Assembly: GCA_964528675.1 (NCBI GenBank)
Contig: CAZGTU010000017.1
Location: 1 to 64,000 of the forward strand
From: CAYRTD01 sp964528675
GTDB lineage: Bacteria; Bacteroidota; Bacteroidia; Bacteroidales; GCA-2748055
Direction: 5' to 3'
DNA length: 64,000 nt
Numbering within the stretch: the stretch's first letter is position 1; every line of letters begins with the position of its first letter. The notes under the pieces were generated by a model. That model had not been told where the DNA came from. It searched no databases and saw nothing but the letters and a program-made list of their open reading frames with translations. The position numbers and the translations under genes are program-made. Of this stretch, positions 43,991 to 53,117 are shown piece after piece.

Positions 43991-46751
43991 TATTAGAATT
44001 CATATCCTGATCATCTTATTGTTTTCGAGCATGCATATACAGGCTCAGAAAGATCCTGTAGTGCCTGATCATTGGAAAGATCTGACGTTTTCTTCATTTG
44101 CCGACAGCCTTTTTATTAATGAGGGGATCAGGCTTTTCTATAAACAGGAATTATTGGATGGGGTATGGATTCAATACTCCGGAGATAAGACATTAAGCGG
44201 GGTCCTCGAAGCAACATTGAGTGATAGAGGCCTCAGGTATACCTATCAGTCCTCTGAGCACATATACATTTTGCCCGGGGACATTCTTTCAGCTTCAATC
44301 GACAGGGGCTTTTTTGAAGATGTTGACGAAAGCGAAAAAACTGATTTCACTGTGAGCCTGGAGCCTCTGGAGGAAGAGAAGCAAAAAGAGAAAAAAGAAG
44401 ATGATCTTTACAGTAAGGTTGTCAATGTGGGAAAATTATCAAACGGAAATAAGAAGGGAAGTGCGGTGATCTCAGGGAAAATTACTGATGAAGATACAGG
44501 AGAACCCATTGTGGGAGCAACTGTTTTCATTCAGGATCTTCAGGCTGGCGCAGTGACAAATGTTTCCGGAAATTATTTTATAAAGGTTCCAAAAGGAACC
44601 CATAAGCTAGGCGTGAGGTTTGTTGGTAAAAAGGAAGTTTTTTTTACAGCAAATGTATACTCTGACGGAGAACTGAATGTTGAGATGGAAGATAAGGCAA
44701 TGAATCTTAAAGCCGTTGTGGTTACAGCTAATAAATATGATAATGTTGAAAGTACAAGGATGGGAGTAAACCGGATCGATACACGGATGATGGGCTCCAT
44801 TCCTGTGATTGGTGAAGTAGACGTCTTGAAGGTATCAATGCTGTTGCCCGGGGTACAGTCTGTAGGAGAGGGGACAACCGGTTTTAATGTGAGGGGAGGC
44901 AATACCGATCAAAACCTGATTCTGCTGGATGGAGCTCCAATATTTAACCCTTACCATCTCATGGGCTTCTTTTCTGCTTTTAATGCAGAAATTATCAGGG
45001 ATTTTGAACTGCATAAATCTGTTATTCCCGCAAAAATGGGCGGCAGACTTTCTTCGGTAATGGAATTGAATGCAAAAAACGGGAATAAGAAAAGTTTTTC
45101 AGGAAGTGCAGGAATAAGTCCCCTTACCGGCAAGTTTAACCTGGAAGGCCCTGTTGTAAAGGATAAATTGTCTTTTCTTATTGGTGGAAGAAGTACCTAC
45201 TCCAATTGGCTCCTGAAAAGAATAGACAATGAGGAAATTAAAAGGAGTCAAGCCTCTTTTTATGATATGAATGTGAAATTGGATTATGATATCAATAATA
45301 AGCATAACTTGAGTATCTCCGGATATTACAGTCATGATGATTTTTATAAAAATGACAGGGATACCCTTTTTCTCTATACGAATTCCAGCGGCAGTTTAAA
45401 ATGGAGATATAAGATCAATCCAAGCCTTATAAAGAATACCGGCTTGATATACAGTAATTACAATAATTCAATAACAGATGTATCCTCCCCTGAAAAGGGT
45501 TATAAAGTGGGCTATGATATTGATTACTATGAATATAAATCAGATTTTATTTATTTTCTGAATAATGATCATCTTTTGAATTTTGGGATTTCCGCAAACT
45601 TCTATCAATTACTTCCAGGCAGACTAATGCCCGCCGGGGATGAATCCCTTGTGCTGCCGGAAAAAATTAATAAAGAACAGGGAAGTGAACTGGCAATCTA
45701 TATAAGCGATGAATTTAAAATTAATTCGAAGCTTACCGTAAACGCCGGACTCAGATATTCACTTTATTCATTCCTGGGACCGGGAAAGATTTATAAATAC
45801 TCTGAAGGACTTCCTGTTGATCTCTCCACTCTAAGGGATACTGTTCATTATGAAAGCTTTAGGCCAATAAGCAGTTATCATGGACCTGAACCCAGAATCT
45901 CCATGAGGTATATTCTCGGAGAGCAATTGTCAACAAAGATCGGGTATTCACGCATGAGACAGAATATTCATATTATGTCCAATACATTTTCCGTATCTCC
46001 TACCGATACATGGAAACTCAGCGACCCGAATCTTTCACCCCAAGTTGCCGACCAGTTATCACTTGGAATTTATAAAAACTTCAGGGGAGGTTTAATTGAG
46101 ACATCCGTGGAAACTTATTATAAAAAGATAAGAGGTCTGAAAGATTATAAGGTCGCCGCTACTTTAATGATGAATGATCACCTCGAAACCGAGATCATCA
46201 ATTGTGATGGAAAGGCTTATGGTGTGGAGCTTCTGGTAAGGAAACCTTCAGGTAAACTGAATGGTTGGCTCAGTTATACCTATTCCAGAATTTTACAAAA
46301 ATCCAAAGGGGAATTTCGTGAAGAAAAAATAAATGATAATGAATGGTTCCCTGCTATTTACGATAAACCCCATTCTTTTTCAATAGTTGCGAATTATCGT
46401 TTTTCAAGAAGAATAAGCATGTCCACTAACCTGGTTTATTCATCCGGTCGCCCCATAACTTATCCTGTTTCAAAATATAATTTCAGGAATGGCAGGTTTC
46501 TTCATTATTCCAATCGTAATGAATACCGCGTAGATGATTATTTCAGATGGGACATGTCATTTAATCTGGACGGGAATTTAAGGACGGATCAAATCACTCA
46601 TAGCTTTTGGAGTTTTTCAGTATACAATATTACCGGAAGAGATAATGTCTATTCCATTTATTTCGTAAGTGGAGGTGAATCGGTCCAGGGATATAAAATG
46701 TCAGTTTTCGCTGAACCTATTCTATCCATTTCATATAACATCCGATTCTGA
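43980..46751 (+). CDS. TonB-dependent receptor with STN and carboxypeptidase-like domains
   Basis: About 923 residues. After the signal peptide (ending HIQAQ, about residue 22) come an STN secretin/TonB short N-terminal domain (about 35-100, ending YILPGD), a charged linker (EEEKQKEKKEDD), a CarboxypepD_reg domain (GKITDEDTGEPIVGATV, about 160-225), and a plug with GFNVRGGNTDQNLILLDGAPIFNPYHLMGFFSAF and PAKMGGRLSSVMEL, then the barrel ending in SYNIRF. STN domains usually pass a signal to an anti-sigma factor, but no FecR/ECF pair lies in the window. The ligand is unknown. It overlaps the previous gene and lies 4 nt before the next. Confidence 0.9.
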   Translation: MMNNIRIHILIILLFSSMHIQAQKDPVVPDHWKDLTFSSFADSLFINEGIRLFYKQELLDGVWIQYSGDKTLSGVLEATLSDRGLRYTYQSSEHIYILPGDILSASIDRGFFEDVDESEKTDFTVSLEPLEEEKQKEKKEDDLYSKVVNVGKLSNGNKKGSAVISGKITDEDTGEPIVGATVFIQDLQAGAVTNVSGNYFIKVPKGTHKLGVRFVGKKEVFFTANVYSDGELNVEMEDKAMNLKAVVVTANKYDNVESTRMGVNRIDTRMMGSIPVIGEVDVLKVSMLLPGVQSVGEGTTGFNVRGGNTDQNLILLDGAPIFNPYHLMGFFSAFNAEIIRDFELHKSVIPAKMGGRLSSVMELNAKNGNKKSFSGSAGISPLTGKFNLEGPVVKDKLSFLIGGRSTYSNWLLKRIDNEEIKRSQASFYDMNVKLDYDINNKHNLSISGYYSHDDFYKNDRDTLFLYTNSSGSLKWRYKINPSLIKNTGLIYSNYNNSITDVSSPEKGYKVGYDIDYYEYKSDFIYFLNNDHLLNFGISANFYQLLPGRLMPAGDESLVLPEKINKEQGSELAIYISDEFKINSKLTVNAGLRYSLYSFLGPGKIYKYSEGLPVDLSTLRDTVHYESFRPISSYHGPEPRISMRYILGEQLSTKIGYSRMRQNIHIMSNTFSVSPTDTWKLSDPNLSPQVADQLSLGIYKNFRGGLIETSVETYYKKIRGLKDYKVAATLMMNDHLETEIINCDGKAYGVELLVRKPSGKLNGWLSYTYSRILQKSKGEFREEKINDNEWFPAIYDKPHSFSIVANYRFSRRISMSTNLVYSSGRPITYPVSKYNFRNGRFLHYSNRNEYRVDDYFRWDMSFNLDGNLRTDQITHSFWSFSVYNITGRDNVYSIYFVSGGESVQGYKMSVFAEPILSISYNIRF

Positions 46752-46755
46752 TACG

Positions 46756-49005
46756 ATGAATAAAATATTACATATCACGCTTTTTTCACTTCTCATCTTG
46801 CCTGCTTTGCAAGCCCAAATTTCAGAGGAAGATCTTTTTATTTCCTCCGATCGTGAGGTTTACTTTCCTGAGGATGAAATATACATCAAAATCTGGCAGA
46901 ATTGCGCTCCCGGGTTTAATCCCTCAGGTCTGGGATATGTGGAGCTTCTATCTGCTTCAAATGAAATTGTCAGTCAAAAAACCATCCGGTTCAAGAGGGG
47001 AGGGGCAGGTTTAATAATGCAGATCCCCGGCAATTTACCATCCCGATTTTATGTTTTACGTGCATATACTTCCTGGATGAAAAATTATGGACCCGACTTA
47101 TTTGCATATCGAAAAATCATGATTTTGAATCCTGTGATTAATAACAGCTTCAATTTTCCAACTACTAAGAAGTACACTGGCAAAACCGTAAGAGTGACTT
47201 TTTATCCTGAAGGGGGTTCTTTATACAGGGGAGTGAATAATCGGGTATATGTTGAATTTGAAAATTTACCGGAGAACAGCCTGAAGGGAGCATTTCTTAC
47301 AGATGAAGCAATGGATACAATTGCAATGTTGGAAGCACTGGATAAACAAACCGCATACTTTGATTTTGTCCCGCATTATGGAGCGTATGAGCTGAGAATT
47401 CCTGAGATATACCCTCATAAGCCTTTCAGACTCCCACAAGCGAGTGATCTGTCTGCCAGGTTAATTTTTACTGCATCACTTAACAGCCTGGACTTTGTTG
47501 TTCAGAAAGCTGATACATCCCTTGCCTTTTCTTCTCTGAGCATAGAAATGCAGAATATTAACAACAGGGATAATATTTTCGCTGTTATAGAAAAGGTATT
47601 GGATAACCCTCATATTGAAATGCAGAATGTTCCTGGAGGTCTGAACAGGATATTGCTGAGAGATGAAAATGATTCGATTTTGAGCGAGCTTTTCTATCTA
47701 AAAGAAGAATCAAAGCATTTGAAAATAGCAAGAACAAAGTCTGCTAAAAGATATTCCTCCCGCGATACCGTAAATATTGAATTGGATGTTTCAAACCATA
47801 ATAATGTAGCTGTTGCTGCATACCTGAATATATATGTGAGAGAAAAGAAAGAAAGTGTTTTGGAACAAGCAGATTTAAGAGATTTTATGGCCTATGGCAA
47901 TTATCTGCGACTCAAGCCCGGCTGGAATTTTAACTCAGAGGCACATAGATACGCAATATCCACTATCTATGGTCCTTACCTGTTTGATGAACGGAGAACA
48001 ATTTCAAATCCTGAATTCACAAAAGAAGAGGATGAATTTATATTAAAGGGTGAATACAGTAATGGCAGCATTGAGAATCATAATATTTATATCTCTTTCC
48101 CGGGCGACAGCAGCGAGATCTTTATCACAAAAACCGATAAAGATGGCAGGTTTAATTTCTTTCTTCCCGTAAACGGGGAAAGAGAAAGTTTTATAAAAAC
48201 CCGGGATAGTATAAAAGAAGGTTTCCTGCTGATCGAAGAGCCTTTTTACCCTGAGCATATTATTATTGATGATTTTCCGGAAAGTTTTGATTCTACGATG
48301 ATCGTAAGCTTCGATAAGTGGTACAAAGACTGGCGAATTGAGAACTATTTCAAGCCGGACAGGAATGCAGAAAATAAAGGCAGGAAAAGAAAATTTTACG
48401 ATGAGGCGGATTTTTATCTTTCAATGGAAGATTATATTGATTTTCCGAATATGGCAGAGGTTTTTTTCGAGATCGTGAAACCAGCTATGATTTTTGATCA
48501 GAATAAAGAACCCTATTTAAAGATCATCAGTCGTTATACCAACCGGACTATTGGAGATAACCCCCTGTATGTTATTGACGGTATTCCTTTTACAGAGCCT
48601 CGTTATGTTATGGAGATGAATCCTGAAAGGGTGAGAGATATTGCTGTAATAGCCAGGAAGTATTTCATAGGGCCACAGGTATTTGACGGTATTGTAATTA
48701 TTAATACAAATGCCAATAATCTTTCAGACCTTAAACCCGGAATGGTATTTCTCAGACAAGACATCGTGTTCCCGGAAGCCGGCACAGAATTTATAATTAT
48801 GCCGCAACCCGAAATAGATAATGTACCTTTTGACCCGTTTGTGGCTTGCTGGATATCTTCTGCTCATTGCAAAAAAGACGGAAAAATGTCATTTTCATTT
48901 ATTACACCTGATGAAAATGGTCAATATGAAATTCATGTTGAAGCTTTTGATCCTGAATCAAGAACTTTTGGCTCCAATACATTTGACTTTCAGGTAGCAG
49001 ATTAA
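46756..49005 (+). CDS. Secreted MG2-like protein with plug-like C-terminal segment
   Basis: The 749-residue protein starts at the ATG at 46756 with a signal peptide (ending ALQAQ). Residues 25-120 look like a macroglobulin MG2 domain (SDREVYFPEDEIYIKIW), followed by further beta-sandwich regions. Near residue 620 there is a TonB-plug-like segment: NPLYVIDGIPF, then NPERVRDIAVI and FDGIVIINT, the order found in receptor plugs, but no barrel follows. An MG2-plus-plug layout suggests an envelope protein that works with the preceding TonB receptor. It lies 4 nt after that gene. The plug reading is inference from motif order. Confidence 0.78.
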   Translation: MNKILHITLFSLLILPALQAQISEEDLFISSDREVYFPEDEIYIKIWQNCAPGFNPSGLGYVELLSASNEIVSQKTIRFKRGGAGLIMQIPGNLPSRFYVLRAYTSWMKNYGPDLFAYRKIMILNPVINNSFNFPTTKKYTGKTVRVTFYPEGGSLYRGVNNRVYVEFENLPENSLKGAFLTDEAMDTIAMLEALDKQTAYFDFVPHYGAYELRIPEIYPHKPFRLPQASDLSARLIFTASLNSLDFVVQKADTSLAFSSLSIEMQNINNRDNIFAVIEKVLDNPHIEMQNVPGGLNRILLRDENDSILSELFYLKEESKHLKIARTKSAKRYSSRDTVNIELDVSNHNNVAVAAYLNIYVREKKESVLEQADLRDFMAYGNYLRLKPGWNFNSEAHRYAISTIYGPYLFDERRTISNPEFTKEEDEFILKGEYSNGSIENHNIYISFPGDSSEIFITKTDKDGRFNFFLPVNGERESFIKTRDSIKEGFLLIEEPFYPEHIIIDDFPESFDSTMIVSFDKWYKDWRIENYFKPDRNAENKGRKRKFYDEADFYLSMEDYIDFPNMAEVFFEIVKPAMIFDQNKEPYLKIISRYTNRTIGDNPLYVIDGIPFTEPRYVMEMNPERVRDIAVIARKYFIGPQVFDGIVIINTNANNLSDLKPGMVFLRQDIVFPEAGTEFIIMPQPEIDNVPFDPFVACWISSAHCKKDGKMSFSFITPDENGQYEIHVEAFDPESRTFGSNTFDFQVAD

Positions 49006-49033
49006 TATCATTATATCATAGTATGATCCTTCG

Positions 49034-49816
49034 ATGATAAAATTAACTCTCAAATACCTGGCTTATAAAATTTTTTCCCGTCATCGCTACGGACATGGGA
49101 TTCATTCCCCATTTGTTTATCAGTTTATAAGGAATGTTCTTGTAAACAGGGAAAAAGATGATAAATTGAGGGAACTTTATGAATGGCATAAAAGAGTTAG
49201 TAAAAAACAAATCCGGACAGGTAAAAATGGATTTGGAGCCGGGTCCGGGTTTATTAAGAAATCAGAAAGTGCCGTCAAAATATCTGCCGGAAAAATTGGA
49301 GTTTCACATAAATATGGAGCTTTACTTTACAGGATTGCACGTTATTTTTCTCCCTCCTTAATCATTGAACTGGGTACCGGCAGTGGTATAAGTACGGCAT
49401 ATCTGGCTTCATCTGATAGCAGCACTGAAGTGATCACTGTTGAAGGCGATGCTGATCGATCATCTTTTGCAAAAAAGATGCTTTCAGAACTTGACCTGAA
49501 TAACTGCAAGTTTGTTGTGGACGATTTTAATCACTTTTTAGACGGATGGCAGAGAGTAAAGAAACCATTCCTGGTTTTTGTTGACGGAGATCATAATTTT
49601 CACCCCACAATAGATTACTTTAATTATTTTGCCGGAGTAGCTGATAATGATTCCATTGTAATTTTTGACGATATTCGCTGGTCTGAAGATATGTTAAAAG
49701 CGTGGAAGACAATAATCAATGATCCGAGGGCAGTGGTTTCCATCGATCTTTTTTTTATGGGAATAGTGTTTTTCAATACTTCTGTGACGCCTCAGAAGTT
49801 AATTATTAATTTTTAA
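49034..49816 (+). CDS. Class I SAM-dependent methyltransferase (O-methyltransferase-like)
   Basis: A 260-residue protein with the Bacteroidota-type opening YGHGIHSPFVYQFIRNVL, then motif I IIELGTGSGISTAYLA, the acidic VEGDAD, and FVDGDHNFHPTIDYFNYF followed by IVIFDDIRW. The DGDH and DDIRW pair resembles metal-dependent O-methyltransferases such as the CmcI/RmaD group. Substrate unknown. It is the next gene after the TonB operon (28 nt) and may be co-transcribed, though no functional link is evident. Confidence 0.85.
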   Translation: MIKLTLKYLAYKIFSRHRYGHGIHSPFVYQFIRNVLVNREKDDKLRELYEWHKRVSKKQIRTGKNGFGAGSGFIKKSESAVKISAGKIGVSHKYGALLYRIARYFSPSLIIELGTGSGISTAYLASSDSSTEVITVEGDADRSSFAKKMLSELDLNNCKFVVDDFNHFLDGWQRVKKPFLVFVDGDHNFHPTIDYFNYFAGVADNDSIVIFDDIRWSEDMLKAWKTIINDPRAVVSIDLFFMGIVFFNTSVTPQKLIINF

Positions 49817-49878
49817 TACCTACAGACCTTTTTTCTCGTTTATATGATTAAATTCGTAGAAATTTACAAATTAAGGCT

Positions 49879-50592
49879 ATGGGAAAAATTATTCAACTTG
49901 AAAAAATAGTCAAACATTATTTTATTGGTACGATTGTAGTAAAGGCAATACAGTCTATTACTATGGATATTAAAAAGAATGAGTATGTTGCCATTATGGG
50001 GCCATCTGGTTCCGGAAAATCCACCCTGATGAATATTCTTGGATGTCTGGATACCGCTACCAGGGGCAGATATACCCTAAATGGAACAGACGTAAGCAAA
50101 ATGAATGATAATGAACTTGCAGATGTCAGAAATGCTGAGATAGGTTTTGTATTTCAGACTTTCAACCTTCTCCCCAGGTACACCGCACTGGAAAATGTGA
50201 TGCTTCCCCTGATTTATGCCGGAAAATCGAGATCCTTTCGAGAGGAAAGAGCAAAAAAGGTGTTAAAAGATGTTGGTCTGGAAGATCGTATGGAACACAA
50301 GCCAAATGAATTGTCGGGTGGACAAAGACAAAGAGTAGCAGTAGCAAGAGCTATGGTAAATGATCCTTCAATTATTCTTGCCGATGAGCCTACCGGTAAT
50401 TTGGACTCCAGGACCTCGGAAGATATTATGAATCTCTTCGGGCAGATCCACGAAAGGGGAAATACCATGATTCTGGTAACTCATGAGGAAGAAATTGCAA
50501 AGCATGCACATCGGATTGTGCGGTTGACAGACGGGTTTATTGATTATGACCGAATCAATGAACATCCCGTAAAAAGCATTGTTAGTAGCTAA
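49879..50592 (+). CDS. ABC transporter ATP-binding protein (LolD/MacB type)
   Basis: The 237-residue ATPase has Walker A GPSGSGKST (41-49), the Q-loop FVFQTFNLLPR, signature LSGGQRQ (145-151), Walker B IILADEPTGNLDS, and the switch histidine in VTHEEEIA. FNLLPRYTALENVMLPL is the hallmark of the LolCDE/MacB/FtsE branch, which extrudes lipoproteins or substrates rather than importing. No FtsX-like permease is encoded beside it, so its partner is elsewhere. The adenosyltransferase gene starts 9 nt downstream. Confidence 0.92.
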   Translation: MGKIIQLEKIVKHYFIGTIVVKAIQSITMDIKKNEYVAIMGPSGSGKSTLMNILGCLDTATRGRYTLNGTDVSKMNDNELADVRNAEIGFVFQTFNLLPRYTALENVMLPLIYAGKSRSFREERAKKVLKDVGLEDRMEHKPNELSGGQRQRVAVARAMVNDPSIILADEPTGNLDSRTSEDIMNLFGQIHERGNTMILVTHEEEIAKHAHRIVRLTDGFIDYDRINEHPVKSIVSS

Positions 50593-50601
50593 AAAATTAT
50601 C

Positions 50602-51150
50602 GTGAAGATTTATACAAAAGGAGGAGATAAAGGAACCACTGCCCTGATAGGGGGTAGGAGAGTGCCCAAGTACCATTCTAAGATTGAAGCTTATGGTACT
50701 GTTGATGAATTGATATCTTATATCGGTCTTTTAAGGGATTATTACCATAATGATCACTACAGATCGGTTCTAATAGAAATACAGGACAGGTTGATGACTT
50801 GCTCGTCTCTTCTTGCTGCTGATTGTGATGGTTGTGAAGAAGAGTTACCTAAGATACATGAGACTGATATTAGAAAGCTGGAAGAGGAAATCGATAAAAT
50901 GGAATCCTCTCTTCCTGCCCTGAAATCGTTCATATTACCCGGTGGGAATCCTGTGGTTTCTTACTGCCACATTACCAGGACAGTATGTCGCAGAGCAGAA
51001 CGAATTACAATCAGAGTAGCAGAAGAATTTAAGGTTGATGAACTGGTAATAAAATATTTAAACAGGCTGTCCGATTTCTTTTTTGTTTTTTCCCGATTGA
51101 TTTCCAGGGATTTAAAGGCTGATGAAATTCCCTGGAAACCGAAATTGTAA
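50602..51150 (+). CDS. pduO: Cob(I)alamin adenosyltransferase (PduO type)
   Basis: The 182-residue enzyme attaches the adenosyl group of ATP to cob(I)alamin, producing coenzyme B12 for mutases. Family landmarks: the N-terminal ATP loop YTKGGDKGTTALIGG, EAYGTVDELISYIG, the conserved FILPGGNPVVSYCHITRTVCRRAER, and LNRLSDFFFV near the end. The start is GTG at 50602, 9 nt after the ABC ATPase stop. No B12 riboswitch is visible. Its stop codon TAA lies directly behind the -33 TTG of the next promoter. Confidence 0.94.
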   Translation: MKIYTKGGDKGTTALIGGRRVPKYHSKIEAYGTVDELISYIGLLRDYYHNDHYRSVLIEIQDRLMTCSSLLAADCDGCEEELPKIHETDIRKLEEEIDKMESSLPALKSFILPGGNPVVSYCHITRTVCRRAERITIRVAEEFKVDELVIKYLNRLSDFFFVFSRLISRDLKADEIPWKPKL

Positions 51151-51174
51151 ATATTAAAAAAGTTTTTAAATTTG
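51145..51174 (+). promoter_or_regulatory. Complete Bacteroidota promoter (-33 and -7) of the DUF2795 gene
   Basis: TTG at 51145-51147, a 19-nt spacer and TAAATTTG at 51167-51174 form an exact Bacteroidota promoter. The -33 element overlaps the last codons of the adenosyltransferase gene. Transcription would give a leader of about 45 nt before the ATG at 51223. Confidence 0.75.
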
Positions 51175-51222
51175 CGGAATTTTAAGGCTGTTTGCTAACA
51201 ATAGTAAAAAAGCGATTTTAAT

Positions 51223-51444
51223 ATGTATTGGACACTTGAACTAGCATCAAAACTTGAAGATGCCCCATGGCCTGCAAGCAAGGAAGAACTTATTGACTAT
51301 GCGATTCGTTCCGGGGCTCCACTGGAGGTTATTGAAAATCTCCAGGAAATTGAGGATGAGGGCGAAATATATGAAAGCATTGAAGATATCTGGCCGGACT
51401 ATCCAAGTAAAGATGATTTCTTTTTTAATGAAGATGAATATTAA
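51223..51444 (+). CDS. Small acidic DUF2795 family protein
   Basis: The 73-residue, strongly acidic protein contains WPASKEELIDYAIRSGAPLEVIENLQEI, which is the DUF2795 pattern of a short helical domain, and ends in an aspartate/glutamate-rich DDFFFNEDEY. Function unknown in the family. It has its own exact promoter and its own terminator, so it is an independent, probably well-expressed unit. Confidence 0.88.
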   Translation: MYWTLELASKLEDAPWPASKEELIDYAIRSGAPLEVIENLQEIEDEGEIYESIEDIWPDYPSKDDFFFNEDEY

Positions 51445-51500
51445 TAATTCCCGGAAAGGGTCTTTTATTCTCTGAAATTATCATTTAAAGAATTTTAATA

Positions 51501-51533
51501 AGCAGAAGGTAACAAAAAACCTTCTGCTTTTTT
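51501..51533 (+). terminator. Rho-independent terminator of the DUF2795 gene
   Basis: AGCAGAAGGT (51501-51510) pairs perfectly with ACCTTCTGCT (51519-51528) around loop AACAAAAA, followed by T residues to 51533. It stands between two convergent genes. Confidence 0.88.
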
Positions 51534-51538
51534 AATTA

Positions 51539-53080
51539 TCAATTCCATCTGAATACATCATATCGATTTTTAGGCCTGTATTCCTCATACCACCGAAATC
51601 CTTCAAACCTGGATTCAGCAGATGGTAGTTTATCAATGGGGAAAAAGGTACCATCAGTATTAGGCTGGAATAAGATCTTGCTTATGTCATTATCGGAAAA
51701 GTATATTTCAAGATTAGAACTTTCTGCTTTATTGACTCCAATATAATCTTCACTTTCATCTTCCCGGGCATAGTATATGGTCTGGGAATTGCCATCAACC
51801 ATTATCCTGTGAAGTTGATTATCTCTTATATATCCTGTCATATTCCTACCCTTAATCTGGTTGAACTTGATGCTGTCCTCCAGTGAGATAATAAAGGATG
51901 AATTTATCATTTCCAGCCTGTCCAACTGCTGATTCCGGGTATATATCTCAATTTTTTCTGCCGTAAGTTGATTTTCTTCCGACCAGAGGACCGGTTCTCC
52001 AAAAAAATGGAAAACCGAATCTATATCGGTGTATACCAGTGAGTCACATTTTCCCTGTATATCCGTTCTGTAAAATTTCACCCTGTAAAAGGCCTTGATT
52101 AATCGTTTTTCGGGAATTGTATCCGGAACAGAAAGCAAGGTGTCCGCATGTACAAAGAGAGAGTCATTATTGTCGACCTGAATCATCAGAGCCGAGTCAG
52201 TAAGCATTGCATATTCAGTCTTTTCATTGTAAATGGCTATTTCTCCCTGGAGGATCATGTTTTCTGCCGTATCAATGAGGACTACATCATGGTAGGCCTT
52301 TCCCAGGCCCAATTCCCTGTCGTAGTAAATGGAGTCACCTTTAAGTGTTTTTCCCTCATTCTGCAAATATGCATTTTTGTTGAATTGTGAAATATTATTC
52401 TGGGTATCATACCAGCCATTTTCACAATAAATATAATTTTCCTCCGAAATGATGTCTGTCGGCCCGAGGAAATAAGCTACTTCTGTAACCGTATTGTATT
52501 TGAGTGTATCGGAATACATGGTATAGTCCGGGTTGATAACAGTCACTGAATCTTTGAAGAAGAAAAGTTTTTCCTTTGTGTAATAATTTCCCTGCTTGCT
52601 CACAAGTGTATTATCTCCGTTTATTATTCGGCCACCTCCAAGATAGTAAGCAAGATCATTTTCGAAGTCATGATCAATATAATCAGTTGTTAAGCGGTTT
52701 TCGTTATCGATAAGGATGACATTTTCGCGTACATTCGCCATTTTTGTATTCCCGCTGTATTTCAGGTAGTCTCCGTATAGATCAAGTGTATCTCCCTGCC
52801 ATAGATGCACATTGGAAAAGGATTCCACAATATTTTCTTCGGAAAAATACCAGGCACTGTCACAGGTCATGTAAACATCCTCATGTTTAAAACGTACATC
52901 TCCAAGTAATCTCTTCGCTCCGGTGCCCAGGTCGCTGTCGAATTCTATATAATTGGCATTGATCTCGATCTGTTTAACTTCCTGGCTGTATAGCGCAGTA
53001 CTCATGAAAATAATTAACATGAGTAATGCTCCGGAGAAAGGAGAAAATGGAAAAATCCTTTTTTCTCGCCTGGCTTTCAT
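51539..53080 (-). CDS. OstA-like (LptA/LptD N-terminal type) LPS-transport protein
   Basis: A 513-residue protein with an N-terminal signal segment (about residues 16-32, ending ALYSQ) and a long array of beta-jellyroll OstA repeats. The array shows recurring ...GDVRFKHEDVYMTCDSAWYF, LDLYGDYLKYSG, TMYSDTLKYNTVTEVAYFLG and LKGDSIYYDRELG units. The OstA fold carries lipopolysaccharide across the periplasm. It closes the guaB/chaperone operon, which fits a role in outer-membrane building. It may be a fused or extended LptA rather than LptD, as no barrel domain follows. Confidence 0.85.
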   Translation of the reverse strand: MKARREKRIFPFSPFSGALLMLIIFMSTALYSQEVKQIEINANYIEFDSDLGTGAKRLLGDVRFKHEDVYMTCDSAWYFSEENIVESFSNVHLWQGDTLDLYGDYLKYSGNTKMANVRENVILIDNENRLTTDYIDHDFENDLAYYLGGGRIINGDNTLVSKQGNYYTKEKLFFFKDSVTVINPDYTMYSDTLKYNTVTEVAYFLGPTDIISEENYIYCENGWYDTQNNISQFNKNAYLQNEGKTLKGDSIYYDRELGLGKAYHDVVLIDTAENMILQGEIAIYNEKTEYAMLTDSALMIQVDNNDSLFVHADTLLSVPDTIPEKRLIKAFYRVKFYRTDIQGKCDSLVYTDIDSVFHFFGEPVLWSEENQLTAEKIEIYTRNQQLDRLEMINSSFIISLEDSIKFNQIKGRNMTGYIRDNQLHRIMVDGNSQTIYYAREDESEDYIGVNKAESSNLEIYFSDNDISKILFQPNTDGTFFPIDKLPSAESRFEGFRWYEEYRPKNRYDVFRWN

Positions 53081-53117
53081 TTTAGAATTAATGAAAAATG
53101 TAAATAAACGGGAAATA

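Noticed and set aside
50350..51150. B12 riboswitch near the adenosyltransferase
   Set aside because: The gene starts 9 nt after the ABC ATPase stop, leaving no room for one, and no B12-box sequence is seen.
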